From positions 1-64,000 of the forward strand of contig NZ_AEEC02000021.1 in assembly GCF_000300975.2 (NCBI RefSeq): DNA of 64,000 nucleotides, read 5' to 3'. This document shows, one piece after another, positions 18,231 through 26,078 of this stretch. The translations under genes were made by a program, and so were the position numbers. The stretch comes from Herbaspirillum frisingense GSF30 (GTDB lineage: Bacteria > Pseudomonadota > Gammaproteobacteria > Burkholderiales > Burkholderiaceae_D). The notes beneath the pieces were generated by a model, which saw only the letters and a program-made list of their open reading frames with translations, ran no database searches and had not been told where the DNA came from. Each line of letters opens with the position of its first letter. Position 1 is the first letter of the stretch.

Positions 18231-19319
18231 ATGGCCCATCCCCTCTCACCCGACAGCAATCCACCGGCTGTGCGCAAACGGATGACGGGCAAGGCCCATC
18301 TGGGGCTGGCGGTGGGCGGCGTAGCCGCGTTGGCGCTGGCCTTCTATGGCTGGCACTGGTGGCAGCATGGGCGTTACCAGCAGGACACGGACGATGCCTA
18401 TGTCGGCGGCGACATCACCGTCATCAGTGCCAAGGTGCCGGGCTACATTGCTACCGTGGCGGTGGGCGACAACCAGGTGGTGCATGCCGGCGACCTGCTG
18501 GCCAGGCTGGACGACCGCGACTACCGCGCCGCGCTGGCCCGCGCCGATGGCGCCGTGGCCGCCCGCAAGGCTGAACTCGCCAACCTGGAGGCCACCCGTG
18601 CCGTGCAGGCGGCGCTGATCGCGCAGGCCAAGGCCACCGTGGACGCCAGCCAGGCCGAGATCGTGCGCAGCCAGGACGATGATCGCCGTTTCGAGCGGCT
18701 GGTGGACAAGGCGGCGGTGTCGGTGCAGGCGGCCCAGAAGGCTGCGGCCGATTACCGCCAGGCGGCGGCCAACGGTCAGAAGGCCCAGGCCGGGCTGGCC
18801 GTGGCCACGCGCCAACTGGCCGTGATCGATACCCAGCAGCAGCAGGCCGTAGCCGGCCTGGCCCAGGCCATGGCCGAGCGTGAAGCAGCCAGCCTCAACC
18901 TGGGCTATACGGAATTGCGTGCTCCCATCGACGGCGTGGTCGGCAACCGCCGCGCCCGTGCCGGCGCCTATGCGGCCACGGCCAGCCAGCTGATGGTGAT
19001 CGTGCCGGCTCACGGCCTGTGGGTCGACGCCAATTTCAAGGAAAGCCAACTGGCCGGCATCCAGCCCGGTGACCCCGCGACCATTGAGGCCGATGCCGTG
19101 CCGGGCCGGGTCTTCCATGGTCGGGTGGCCAGCGTGGCGCCGGCCACCGGCGCCCAGTTCAGCGTGCTGCCGCCGGAAAACGCCACCGGCAACTTCACCA
19201 AGATCGTGCAGCGGGTACCGGTGCGCATCGTCCTCGACCAGGCCGATGCGGCGCTGGATGCGCTGCGCCCCGGCCTGTCGGTGGTGGCGCGGGTCGACCA
19301 CCGGAGCCAGGGATCATGA
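18231..19319 (+). CDS. Membrane fusion protein, EmrA/HlyD family
   Basis: A 362-residue periplasmic adaptor with one N-terminal membrane anchor (about residues 25-42). DTDDAYVGGDITVISAKVPGYI is the typical start of the EmrA-type biotinyl-lipoyl domain; a coiled-coil hairpin (residues about 95-210) and the YTELRAPIDGVVG return strand follow. AAGGAG precedes the ATG. It overlaps the transporter gene by ATGA and links the inner-membrane transporter to the OEP channel encoded divergently. Confidence 0.92.
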   Translation: MAHPLSPDSNPPAVRKRMTGKAHLGLAVGGVAALALAFYGWHWWQHGRYQQDTDDAYVGGDITVISAKVPGYIATVAVGDNQVVHAGDLLARLDDRDYRAALARADGAVAARKAELANLEATRAVQAALIAQAKATVDASQAEIVRSQDDDRRFERLVDKAAVSVQAAQKAAADYRQAAANGQKAQAGLAVATRQLAVIDTQQQQAVAGLAQAMAEREAASLNLGYTELRAPIDGVVGNRRARAGAYAATASQLMVIVPAHGLWVDANFKESQLAGIQPGDPATIEADAVPGRVFHGRVASVAPATGAQFSVLPPENATGNFTKIVQRVPVRIVLDQADAALDALRPGLSVVARVDHRSQGS

Positions 19320-20908
19320 GCGCCAGCGCGGCAGCGGCGGGGCAACTGATCCAGCCGTCGCAGATGACGACTTCCGCCAAGGTCTTCGCCTTTGGCGTGA
19401 TGTGCATCGGCATGTTCGTGGCACTGCTGGATATCCAGATCGTCTCGGCCTCGCTGCGCGACATCGGCGGCGGCCTGTCGGCCGGCAATGATGAAACCAC
19501 CTGGGTACAGACCAGCTACCTGATCGCCGAGATCATCGTCATCCCGCTCTCCGGCTGGCTCACGCGCACCATGTCCACGCGCTGGCTGTTCGCCTTCTCG
19601 GCCGCCGGCTTCACCCTGACCAGCCTGCTGTGCGGGCTGGCCTGGAACATCCAGAGCATGATCGTGTTCCGCGCCATGCAGGGTTTCCTGGGCGGGTCGA
19701 TGATCCCCACCGTCTTCACCACCGCCTTCGCCTTCTTCGACAACAAGCAGCGCGTCATCGCCGCCTCCACCATCGGTGCCATCGCCTCGCTGGCGCCCAC
19801 GCTGGGCCCCACCGTGGGCGGCTGGATCACCGATCACTACAGCTGGCACTGGCTGTTCTTCATCAACCTGCTGCCGGGCATCTTCATCACCCTGACCGTG
19901 CCGCGCCTGGTGCGCATCGACCTGCCGGACTGGTCGCTGCTGCGGCGGGCCGACTATCCGGGGATCATCCTGATGTCGCTGTTCCTCGGCTGTCTCGAAT
20001 ACACCCTGGAAGAAGGCCCGCGCTGGGACTGGATGGGCGACCCGGTCATCGCCACCACCGCCTGGGTGGCGGGCATTGCCGGCGTGCTCTTCGTCTGGCG
20101 CAGCCTGACGGCCGCCGAACCGGTGGTGGACCTGCGGGCGCTGAAGGATCGCAATTTCGCGCTGGGCTGCTTCTTTTCCTTCGTCACCGGCATCGGCATC
20201 TTCGCCACGATCTACCTGACCCCGCTGTTCCTGGGACGGGTGCGCGGTTTCAGCGCCTTGCAGATCGGGCTGGCGGTGTTTTCCACCGGCGTGTTCCAGA
20301 TCATGTCCATCCCGCTGTATGCCTGGCTGACCAAACGCATGGACCTGCGCTGGATCATGATGCTCGGGCTGGGTCTGTTTGCGCTGTCGATGTGGCAGTT
20401 CGTGCCGATCACGCATGAGTGGGGTTGGGCGCAACTGCTGCTGCCGCAGGCACTGCGCGGCGTGGCCCAGCAACTCGCGGTGCCACCGACGGTGACGCTG
20501 ACTCTGGGTGGCCTGGCGCCGGCACGACTGAAGTTCGCCTCGGGCCTGTTCAACCTGATGCGCAACCTGGGCGGCGCCATTGGCATTGCGCTATGCGCCA
20601 CCATCCTCAACGACCGTACCAACCTGCACTTCATGCGCCTGGCCGAGCACCTCAACGGCGCCAGCGAATCCATGCTGCAGTGGCAGGGGGCGGTGGGCGA
20701 TGCCCTGAGCACGCAACTGGGTGACGCGCTGGCAGGACAGGCTGCCGCCTTGCGCCAGCTGTGGCAACTGACCTATCGCGAGGCGCAGACAATGACCTTC
20801 TCGGACGCCTTCCTGGCCGTGATGGTGTGCTTCATCATCGCCACCCTGATGGCGCCGCTGATGCGCAAGGTGGTACCGCCCAAGGCGCCCTCGGCAGATG
20901 CGCATTGA
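19316..20908 (+). CDS. DHA2-family (EmrB-type) multidrug MFS transporter
   Basis: A 530-residue inner-membrane drug:H+ antiporter of the 14-segment DHA2 family. LDIQIVSASLRDIGGGLSAGNDETTWVQTSYLIAEIIVIPLSGWL is the EmrB-like beginning with motif D1, and the APTLGPTVGGWI motif C of antiporters is at about residue 160. With the adaptor and OEP it makes a full tripartite exporter, probably for toxic aromatic or amphipathic compounds; the substrate is unknown. Confidence 0.92.
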   Translation: MSASAAAAGQLIQPSQMTTSAKVFAFGVMCIGMFVALLDIQIVSASLRDIGGGLSAGNDETTWVQTSYLIAEIIVIPLSGWLTRTMSTRWLFAFSAAGFTLTSLLCGLAWNIQSMIVFRAMQGFLGGSMIPTVFTTAFAFFDNKQRVIAASTIGAIASLAPTLGPTVGGWITDHYSWHWLFFINLLPGIFITLTVPRLVRIDLPDWSLLRRADYPGIILMSLFLGCLEYTLEEGPRWDWMGDPVIATTAWVAGIAGVLFVWRSLTAAEPVVDLRALKDRNFALGCFFSFVTGIGIFATIYLTPLFLGRVRGFSALQIGLAVFSTGVFQIMSIPLYAWLTKRMDLRWIMMLGLGLFALSMWQFVPITHEWGWAQLLLPQALRGVAQQLAVPPTVTLTLGGLAPARLKFASGLFNLMRNLGGAIGIALCATILNDRTNLHFMRLAEHLNGASESMLQWQGAVGDALSTQLGDALAGQAAALRQLWQLTYREAQTMTFSDAFLAVMVCFIIATLMAPLMRKVVPPKAPSADAH

Positions 20909-21021
20909 GGGCAGGGCGGCCCGGCGTGTCACAATGCGGCACAATGCGGGTCGCACGCAGGAATGCCCTGCTGCGGCCACCCTGAGAACTTGAAAACCTG
21001 AGTAAAGCTGGAGAACCCCAC

Positions 21022-21528
21022 ATGCAGCGCAAGCGCTTTGATGACATGCAATGCCCGATCGCCCGTTCGCTGGACCGCGTGGGTGAGTGGTGGAGCATCC
21101 TGATCCTGCGCGATGCCTTCTATGGTCTGTCGCGCTTCGATGAATTCCAGAAGCACCTGGAGATCGCCCCCAACATCCTGACCCGCCGCCTGGCCGGGCT
21201 GGTGGAACAGGGCTTGCTGGAGAAGGTGCAGTATTCCGAACGCCCGCCGCGCTACGAATATCACCTGACCCCGCGCGGACGCGATTTCCGCCCGGTGCTG
21301 CTGGCCCTGCTGCAATGGGGCAATACCCATTTCGCTCCGGAAGGTGCGGCCGTGATCCTGACCGACGTCGAGACCGGCAAACAGGCCATCCCCATGATGG
21401 TGGATGCCAACACCGGCAAGCCCATCACCCCCAAGACCCACATCATCGCCGAAGGCCCGGCGGCCAGCGACAAGGTCAAGCGCAGCATTGCCGAGCTGCT
21501 GGAACGACGCGCCGCCGCTGCTTCCTGA
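21022..21528 (+). CDS. HxlR-family transcriptional regulator
   Basis: A 168-residue regulator. Residues about 10-105 are the HxlR winged helix (CPIARSLDRVGEWWSILILRDAFYGLSRFDEFQKHLEIAPNILTRRL is diagnostic, with the conserved Cys11). A C-terminal extension of about 60 residues is common in the family. It lies 113 bases downstream of the EmrB-type gene on the same strand and probably controls the pump; HxlR proteins often sense reactive aldehydes, quinones or aromatic drugs. The gap before it has the tandem repeat CACAATGCGG (20930-20949). Confidence 0.88.
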   Translation: MQRKRFDDMQCPIARSLDRVGEWWSILILRDAFYGLSRFDEFQKHLEIAPNILTRRLAGLVEQGLLEKVQYSERPPRYEYHLTPRGRDFRPVLLALLQWGNTHFAPEGAAVILTDVETGKQAIPMMVDANTGKPITPKTHIIAEGPAASDKVKRSIAELLERRAAAAS

Positions 21529-21558
21529 GCGGCGCATCGTGGGGGGGGGGCACACCGG

Positions 21559-22809
21559 CTAGGCTGCCTGGCGGCTGCCGGCAGGATCGGCCAGCCGGGC
21601 GAACTCGGCCAACAGCGCGATGACCACCATGACCGCCGCGCCCAGGAACATCAGGCGATGCTGGCCATGCACCAGGTTGAAGAGTGCCGAGAAACCATAG
21701 GCCGCCAGCGCCATCAGGGCCGCCGAAAACACCGTGGCGCGGCTCCACACCAGATTCTGCTGCACCGGATGGTGCGGCAACAGCTCATGCACCCGGGCCA
21801 CTGCCAACGGCACCATGCCCGGCGCAAACATCCCGATCACCAGGGTGTACATGCCCAGCAGCAGATGATTGTCGCTCTGGTACACGCCCACCAGCATCGC
21901 CACCTGCACCACGCTGAACAGGGCCATGCCATTCTGCGCACCAGCCTTGTCCGCTACCCAGCCATACAGCGGCGGACCGACGATGGCGCCGACACCGTAC
22001 AGCACCCAGAACAGCGCGCCATATTCGGTCCCCATGCCCAGCCCGCGTGAGATGTAATCCACCAGGAACACCATCGGTGCCACCGCCGAGGCCGCCATCA
22101 GCGCGTATTGCGCGAACAGCAGCTTGATGCGCCAGTTGGCCGTGGTCACGTGTCGTGGCGCCGGGTGCGCTGTAGCAGCTGCACTCTTGTGGCCCTGTAC
22201 CGGCGGCCAGGCAAACCAGCTCGCCGCGCTCAGCACGGCCGACAGCACCGCCAGCCCGATCCAGGTGACACGCAGCCCCATGCCCAGCAGCAGCGGAATG
22301 AGCGTACCGGTCGCGGCGATGCCCAGCCCCAGCCCGAGGAAGATCGCACCGCTGGCGCGCCCCCGGCTGGCCGGCGGCACGTGCGGCAGGATGGTCCCGG
22401 CCACCAGCACCATCACCACCCCGCCGGCCACACCCGAGAGCAGGCGCCAGACGAAGTACCAGGCCAGCGACAAGGGGAAGGCACAGGCCAGGAAGGTCAG
22501 CGTGATGAGCAGCATCATCAGCCGCAGCGCGCGCTGGTTGCCGATCCGCCCGCCGATGGGACGGGCGATGAGCGCGCCGATCAGATAGCCGGCCAGATTG
22601 GCGGCACCCAGGTAGATCACGCTGGAGGTGGAAAACCAGTGCTGATGGATCAGCTCGGGAATGAGCGGCGTAAAGCCGAACCTGGCCAGCCCGATGCTGA
22701 CCAGGCTGGCGGACAGCCCGGCGAAGATATAGCGCCAGACCTCGGCGCGGGTAGCGGAGGGCGCGTGGGTGGCGTGGGAGGGGTCACCCACAGGGTTTTG
22801 TGAACGCAT
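21559..22809 (-). CDS. MFS transporter, YbfB/YjiJ family
   Basis: A 416-residue major facilitator protein with 12 hydrophobic segments. The beginning (IFAGLSASLVSIGLARFGFTPLIPELI) and the GAANLAGYLIGAL segment are typical of YbfB/YjiJ proteins. The ATG at 22809 is preferred over a TTG six codons upstream. Divergent from the TetR gene across three palindromes, so probably repressed by it. Substrate unknown. Confidence 0.88.
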   Translation of the reverse strand: MRSQNPVGDPSHATHAPSATRAEVWRYIFAGLSASLVSIGLARFGFTPLIPELIHQHWFSTSSVIYLGAANLAGYLIGALIARPIGGRIGNQRALRLMMLLITLTFLACAFPLSLAWYFVWRLLSGVAGGVVMVLVAGTILPHVPPASRGRASGAIFLGLGLGIAATGTLIPLLLGMGLRVTWIGLAVLSAVLSAASWFAWPPVQGHKSAAATAHPAPRHVTTANWRIKLLFAQYALMAASAVAPMVFLVDYISRGLGMGTEYGALFWVLYGVGAIVGPPLYGWVADKAGAQNGMALFSVVQVAMLVGVYQSDNHLLLGMYTLVIGMFAPGMVPLAVARVHELLPHHPVQQNLVWSRATVFSAALMALAAYGFSALFNLVHGQHRLMFLGAAVMVVIALLAEFARLADPAGSRQAA

Positions 22810-22883
22810 GATGGCCTGCCTGTTCAAGTAGATTCAACGTGGATTGCAAGTTGACCGATGAGCACCGTGGTCGGGTGCTATGT

Positions 22884-22935
22884 TTGACATTAACGTCAAT
22901 GTTGACACTCTAGTCAAAATTGACATGAGCGTCAA
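22884..22935. promoter_or_regulatory. Three tandem TTGAC-N6-GTCAA operators, 18-bp period
   Basis: Perfect palindromes TTGAC-N6-GTCAA at 22884-22899, 22902-22917 and 22920-22935, spaced exactly 18 bp apart in the divergent region between the MFS and TetR genes. Spacing and position strongly suggest cooperative binding of the adjacent TetR protein and control of both genes. Confidence 0.8.
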
Positions 22936-22982
22936 GAATGGGTTTAATGTGTGCATCGTATCGACAACAACAGGAGACCGGG

Positions 22983-23576
22983 ATGGCAGGCGTAAGGCAG
23001 TTTGACGAGGACGAGGTATTCGAGGAAGCGCTGGCCGTGTTCTGGCAGAAGGGCTATGCCGCCACCACCATGCAGGACCTGGCGGCGGCCACCGGCGTGC
23101 AGCGCGGTTCCCTATACAACGCCTATGGCGACAAGGAAACCTTGTTCCTGCACGTCTTCGGCCGTTACCGCGACAGTTACCTGACGCAGTTGCGCCAGGC
23201 GCTGGCGCAGGAAGACCCGCGCCTGGCCCTGCGCCAGTTCCTGCATTACATCTTCCGCTCGATGCGCACCGGCAAGCCCTCGCGGGGCTGCCTGAGCACC
23301 AAGACGGCCCTGAGCGAGGAAGGCAAGGAAGAACAGATCCGCGCCGTGATCCGGGGGTTGCTGGATGACATGGAAGCGGTCCTGCTTGAGCGCTTCGACC
23401 GGCCGGACACCCGCAGCCAGTTGAGCATGACCCCGCGCGAAGCGGCCCGCATGGTGGTCTGCATGACACGGGGACTGGTGGTGCTGGAGCGCGTCTATCA
23501 GGACGAGAAACGGCTCAAGGAAATGGCGGAGATATTGATTGGGACGCTGCTGCCCGAAGAGGGCAGCAGGAAATAG
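22983..23576 (+). CDS. TetR-family transcriptional regulator
   Basis: A 197-residue TetR repressor. The HTH is in residues about 8-55 (FWQKGYAATTMQDLAAATGVQRGSLYNAYGDKETLF), followed by a helical ligand domain of the TetR_C_16/AcrR kind (GCLSTKTALSEEG). The ATG has AGGAG six bases upstream; an earlier in-frame start would be inside the operator array region. It likely represses itself and the divergent MFS exporter; the inducer is unknown. Confidence 0.9.
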   Translation: MAGVRQFDEDEVFEEALAVFWQKGYAATTMQDLAAATGVQRGSLYNAYGDKETLFLHVFGRYRDSYLTQLRQALAQEDPRLALRQFLHYIFRSMRTGKPSRGCLSTKTALSEEGKEEQIRAVIRGLLDDMEAVLLERFDRPDTRSQLSMTPREAARMVVCMTRGLVVLERVYQDEKRLKEMAEILIGTLLPEEGSRK

Positions 23577-24142
23577 TCGGTTCGGACAACCACAGTGGCT
23601 TGATGCTCCGGCCTTGCCGCTGGAGAGCCCACATTCCACATACGCACAAATATGCCCTGAGCGGCGTAAGTAGTTGGCTTGGGGGGAATGTAAATTTTTC
23701 GACCTCTAACCGGATGCTGCAAAAATGCAAGTCATAAGGAATTCGCCCGACATTAACCATCCCAACGGGGGGCAAGATGGGAGTTCTCTATTGGCTCGAA
23801 AGCATTTCCATTTCAATAACTAAGCCTAAGCAATGAAGAGATATTTCCCCTCGGAAATCTTGGATTTGCAAATCGGTGGCATTAGTTGCGGATTATTTGG
23901 CAGACATACGGACACATCGGTCACCTATATACGGATTTTTATTTTAATAATTATCTCTTACGGCCAATTAAACAATATTCAGACTAAAACTCTTACGCCA
24001 AATTTCTCCTATTTCGGCGTTTCGAGTCTAGCTCTGTTGCTTTTTCCAATATGTCATACTTGACCCGAATTTCTATATAGAACTCAATACCCGAGTTCTA
24101 TCGCTGAAGTTGCTATTTTGCAAAAAATTAACTGGGGTGAAG
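23577..24142 (+). other. AT-rich intergenic stretch at the island's left edge
   Basis: 566 bases with base composition changing from GC-rich to AT-rich. It includes ATAACTAAGCCT (23816-23827), which recurs with one inserted base at 31171-31183 beyond the island, and an inverted repeat at 24077-24101. A 76-codon frame at 23833-24063 lacks a ribosome binding site and any family features, so I do not call it a gene. No integrase, tRNA or transposase is visible. Confidence 0.5.
24077..24101. promoter_or_regulatory. Perfect inverted repeat upstream of the island operon
   Basis: Arms ATAGAACTC (24077-24085) and GAGTTCTAT (24093-24101) with a 7-base spacer, 41 bases before the first ATG and just after TTGACC (24060-24065). 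It could be an operator over the promoter or a leader hairpin. No regulator gene is present in the island. Confidence 0.5.
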
Positions 24143-25147
24143 ATGTTTCGGTATTTTGGCTCTAAAGCCTCGACGGCGCAGGGGGTCGCAGATTTGGCGC
24201 TGGAAGGATTGCATTCAGCAACGGTTGCTGACGCATTTGGCGGTATTGGTAATATAGGCGCGGCTTTCAAGCGTCGGAATTGTCAAGTTACGACTTGTGA
24301 CTTATTGGATGTTCCGAACGCATTTCAGCACACTCGCCTCGTTTGCCAACGAATCCCGCACTTCGGAAAAGTCCGGGAAGAATTGCAACTAGATAGCATT
24401 GATTCAGTATTGGCCGCACTCAACGGAACGAGTCGAGCATCTTCGTGGTTCGTTCGTGAATACTCTGAGCAGCGCAACTTTTTTACTGCCGGAAATGCGG
24501 TGAGAATTGGTTCGACGTGGGCAACCCTTTGTCGTTGGAATAAACGTGGGCTGCTCTCTGAAAACGAACGTAAGTACCTTATTGCATCCTTTATTAACAG
24601 CGTCGATGCGTGTGCCAATACAGCTGGCACTTACTATGCCTACCTAAAAACATGGCATCGGAAGGCATTAAGACCATTTGAAATGTCGTTCTTCCCCATT
24701 GAAACGGGATTTAAAGCGGGACAAGCGTTGAAGGGCGATGCGCTCGAGTGTTTACGTGGAAAGTCGTTCGATGTTTTGTATCTTGATCCCCCATATAACG
24801 CACGAGATTACTCTCGGTACTATCACCTTCCGGAGACATTGGCAGGATTGAGGCCGTTGAAAATAGATATTGAAAGTAAAGCGGGGCAGCCATTTGTGAG
24901 GGCCGATAAAGGGCCGGCGATTCGGAAAGCTATGCACCTTTCATATTTAACTGAGCTAATAAGTTCAGTTAAATGGAAGAGGCTTGTGGTGCAGTATGCC
25001 GACGGTGCCTTTATTCAAATTCCGCAATTAAAAGAGGCTTTGGCTTGTCAAGGACGCCTGAAATCCTATGAAGTCTCGGCATTAGGGTATATGAGTAAAA
25101 ATGGAACAAGGCAACATAAACAACATGTCTTCGTCATTGACGCATGA
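24143..25147 (+). CDS. D12-class DNA adenine N6-methyltransferase (first of two)
   Basis: A 334-residue methylase predicted to methylate adenine N6 in DNA. It begins FRYFGSKAS (the N-terminal FxGSK motif of D12 enzymes), has the SAM motif AFGGIGNIG at residues 31-39 and the catalytic DPPY at 215-218, followed by NARDYSRYYHLPETL. The ATG is chosen because the FGSK motif starts there and GGGGTGA precedes it; a TTG 33 bases upstream is the alternative. It shares the DPPY-x3-YSRYYH-x2-ETL region with the fifth gene of the operon. The target site is unknown and there is no adjacent restriction enzyme. The next gene overlaps its 3' end. Confidence 0.85.
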   Translation: MFRYFGSKASTAQGVADLALEGLHSATVADAFGGIGNIGAAFKRRNCQVTTCDLLDVPNAFQHTRLVCQRIPHFGKVREELQLDSIDSVLAALNGTSRASSWFVREYSEQRNFFTAGNAVRIGSTWATLCRWNKRGLLSENERKYLIASFINSVDACANTAGTYYAYLKTWHRKALRPFEMSFFPIETGFKAGQALKGDALECLRGKSFDVLYLDPPYNARDYSRYYHLPETLAGLRPLKIDIESKAGQPFVRADKGPAIRKAMHLSYLTELISSVKWKRLVVQYADGAFIQIPQLKEALACQGRLKSYEVSALGYMSKNGTRQHKQHVFVIDA

Positions 25148-26078
25148 ACCCCGAATTCTGCCCGATGCGCTATCGTTACCAGCTGATTTGCGGGCTTTCG
25201 CAAATGTCAAACTAATTGCATTCGATCTTGATGGGACTTTAATCAGCCATCATGCTGAAGCACCGGGGGATAGGTTGGTCGACCTGTTTCTGGCATTCAG
25301 ACAGTCTAAAGTTTTATTGACTCTTGCTACTGGTCGAACGCTCAAAGGAGTATCGGTTGCTTTGGGGCAGTTGAAGAATCTTGCACAAGCTCCACTAGTT
25401 CTTTACAACGGCAGCGTCGTTATGAAGCCTGAGGATCAGACGCTGATCGCTCATATTGCAATCTCTCGTCACTTCGTGGAAAGCTTTTTAGATCAATTGA
25501 GGGGAAGCTCCGATGTATCCGCGTTTCTTTATTGTGTTGATCCTGAAGCGAATTTCATCGGTGGGGGAGCTAGCACTGAAGTAGTGTATTTTGCGGGCTC
25601 GGGATTTGATAAAGCGAAAGAATTTAATGGCATGACGCCACGGCCGATCACGGATTTTCGTTTAGAGAGTGCTGAGGTAGTAGCCATTTTGGTGGAATCG
25701 CGAACAGGACAGGCACGCGAGCAATTATTGAAGTACTTGCAGCAAGCTAATAACGTCTCTATAACATCCAGCGGTACCAAGTACATTGAAATTCGCCCGG
25801 CGGGATCATCGAAAGCAGTCGGGATGCAATGGTTGTGCGACCGATATCAGATTAATCCGATGAATGTCCTTGCCGTGGGGGATAACGACAACGACGTTGA
25901 ATTACTTTCTTGGGCGGGAATAAGCGTCTCTGTTGGAGGAGCATCTGACGCTGCTCGCAGAGCTAGCAAATACTATTCTCAGCATGGCGCTGGCAAAGCT
26001 GCAATTGAGATTTTAGAAATCGTAAAGCACGCTCAGCGTTTGTTTAAAGGGGGGAGAAAGAATGGCGGCAAAAGCTAA
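25125..26078 (+). CDS. HAD-superfamily (IIB, Cof-like) phosphatase
   Basis: A 317-residue HAD hydrolase. Motif I DLDGT at residues 34-38 (nucleophile Asp34), motif II in LATGRTLKG, and motif IV GDNDND with the preceding lysine region (SSKAVGMQWL) define subclass IIB, whose members usually dephosphorylate sugar phosphates or nucleotides. An in-frame ATG at 25101 is also possible. It overlaps the upstream methylase and the downstream GGDEF gene, so all three are translationally coupled. A role in dephosphorylating or degrading a nucleotide made by the neighbour is plausible but untested. Confidence 0.85.
   Translation: MSSSLTHEPRILPDALSLPADLRAFANVKLIAFDLDGTLISHHAEAPGDRLVDLFLAFRQSKVLLTLATGRTLKGVSVALGQLKNLAQAPLVLYNGSVVMKPEDQTLIAHIAISRHFVESFLDQLRGSSDVSAFLYCVDPEANFIGGGASTEVVYFAGSGFDKAKEFNGMTPRPITDFRLESAEVVAILVESRTGQAREQLLKYLQQANNVSITSSGTKYIEIRPAGSSKAVGMQWLCDRYQINPMNVLAVGDNDNDVELLSWAGISVSVGGASDAARRASKYYSQHGAGKAAIEILEIVKHAQRLFKGGRKNGGKS

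Noticed and set aside
23833-24063. Small frame of 76 codons at the left of the island
   Set aside because: No ribosome binding site and no recognisable features; open frames this long arise by chance even in AT-rich DNA.
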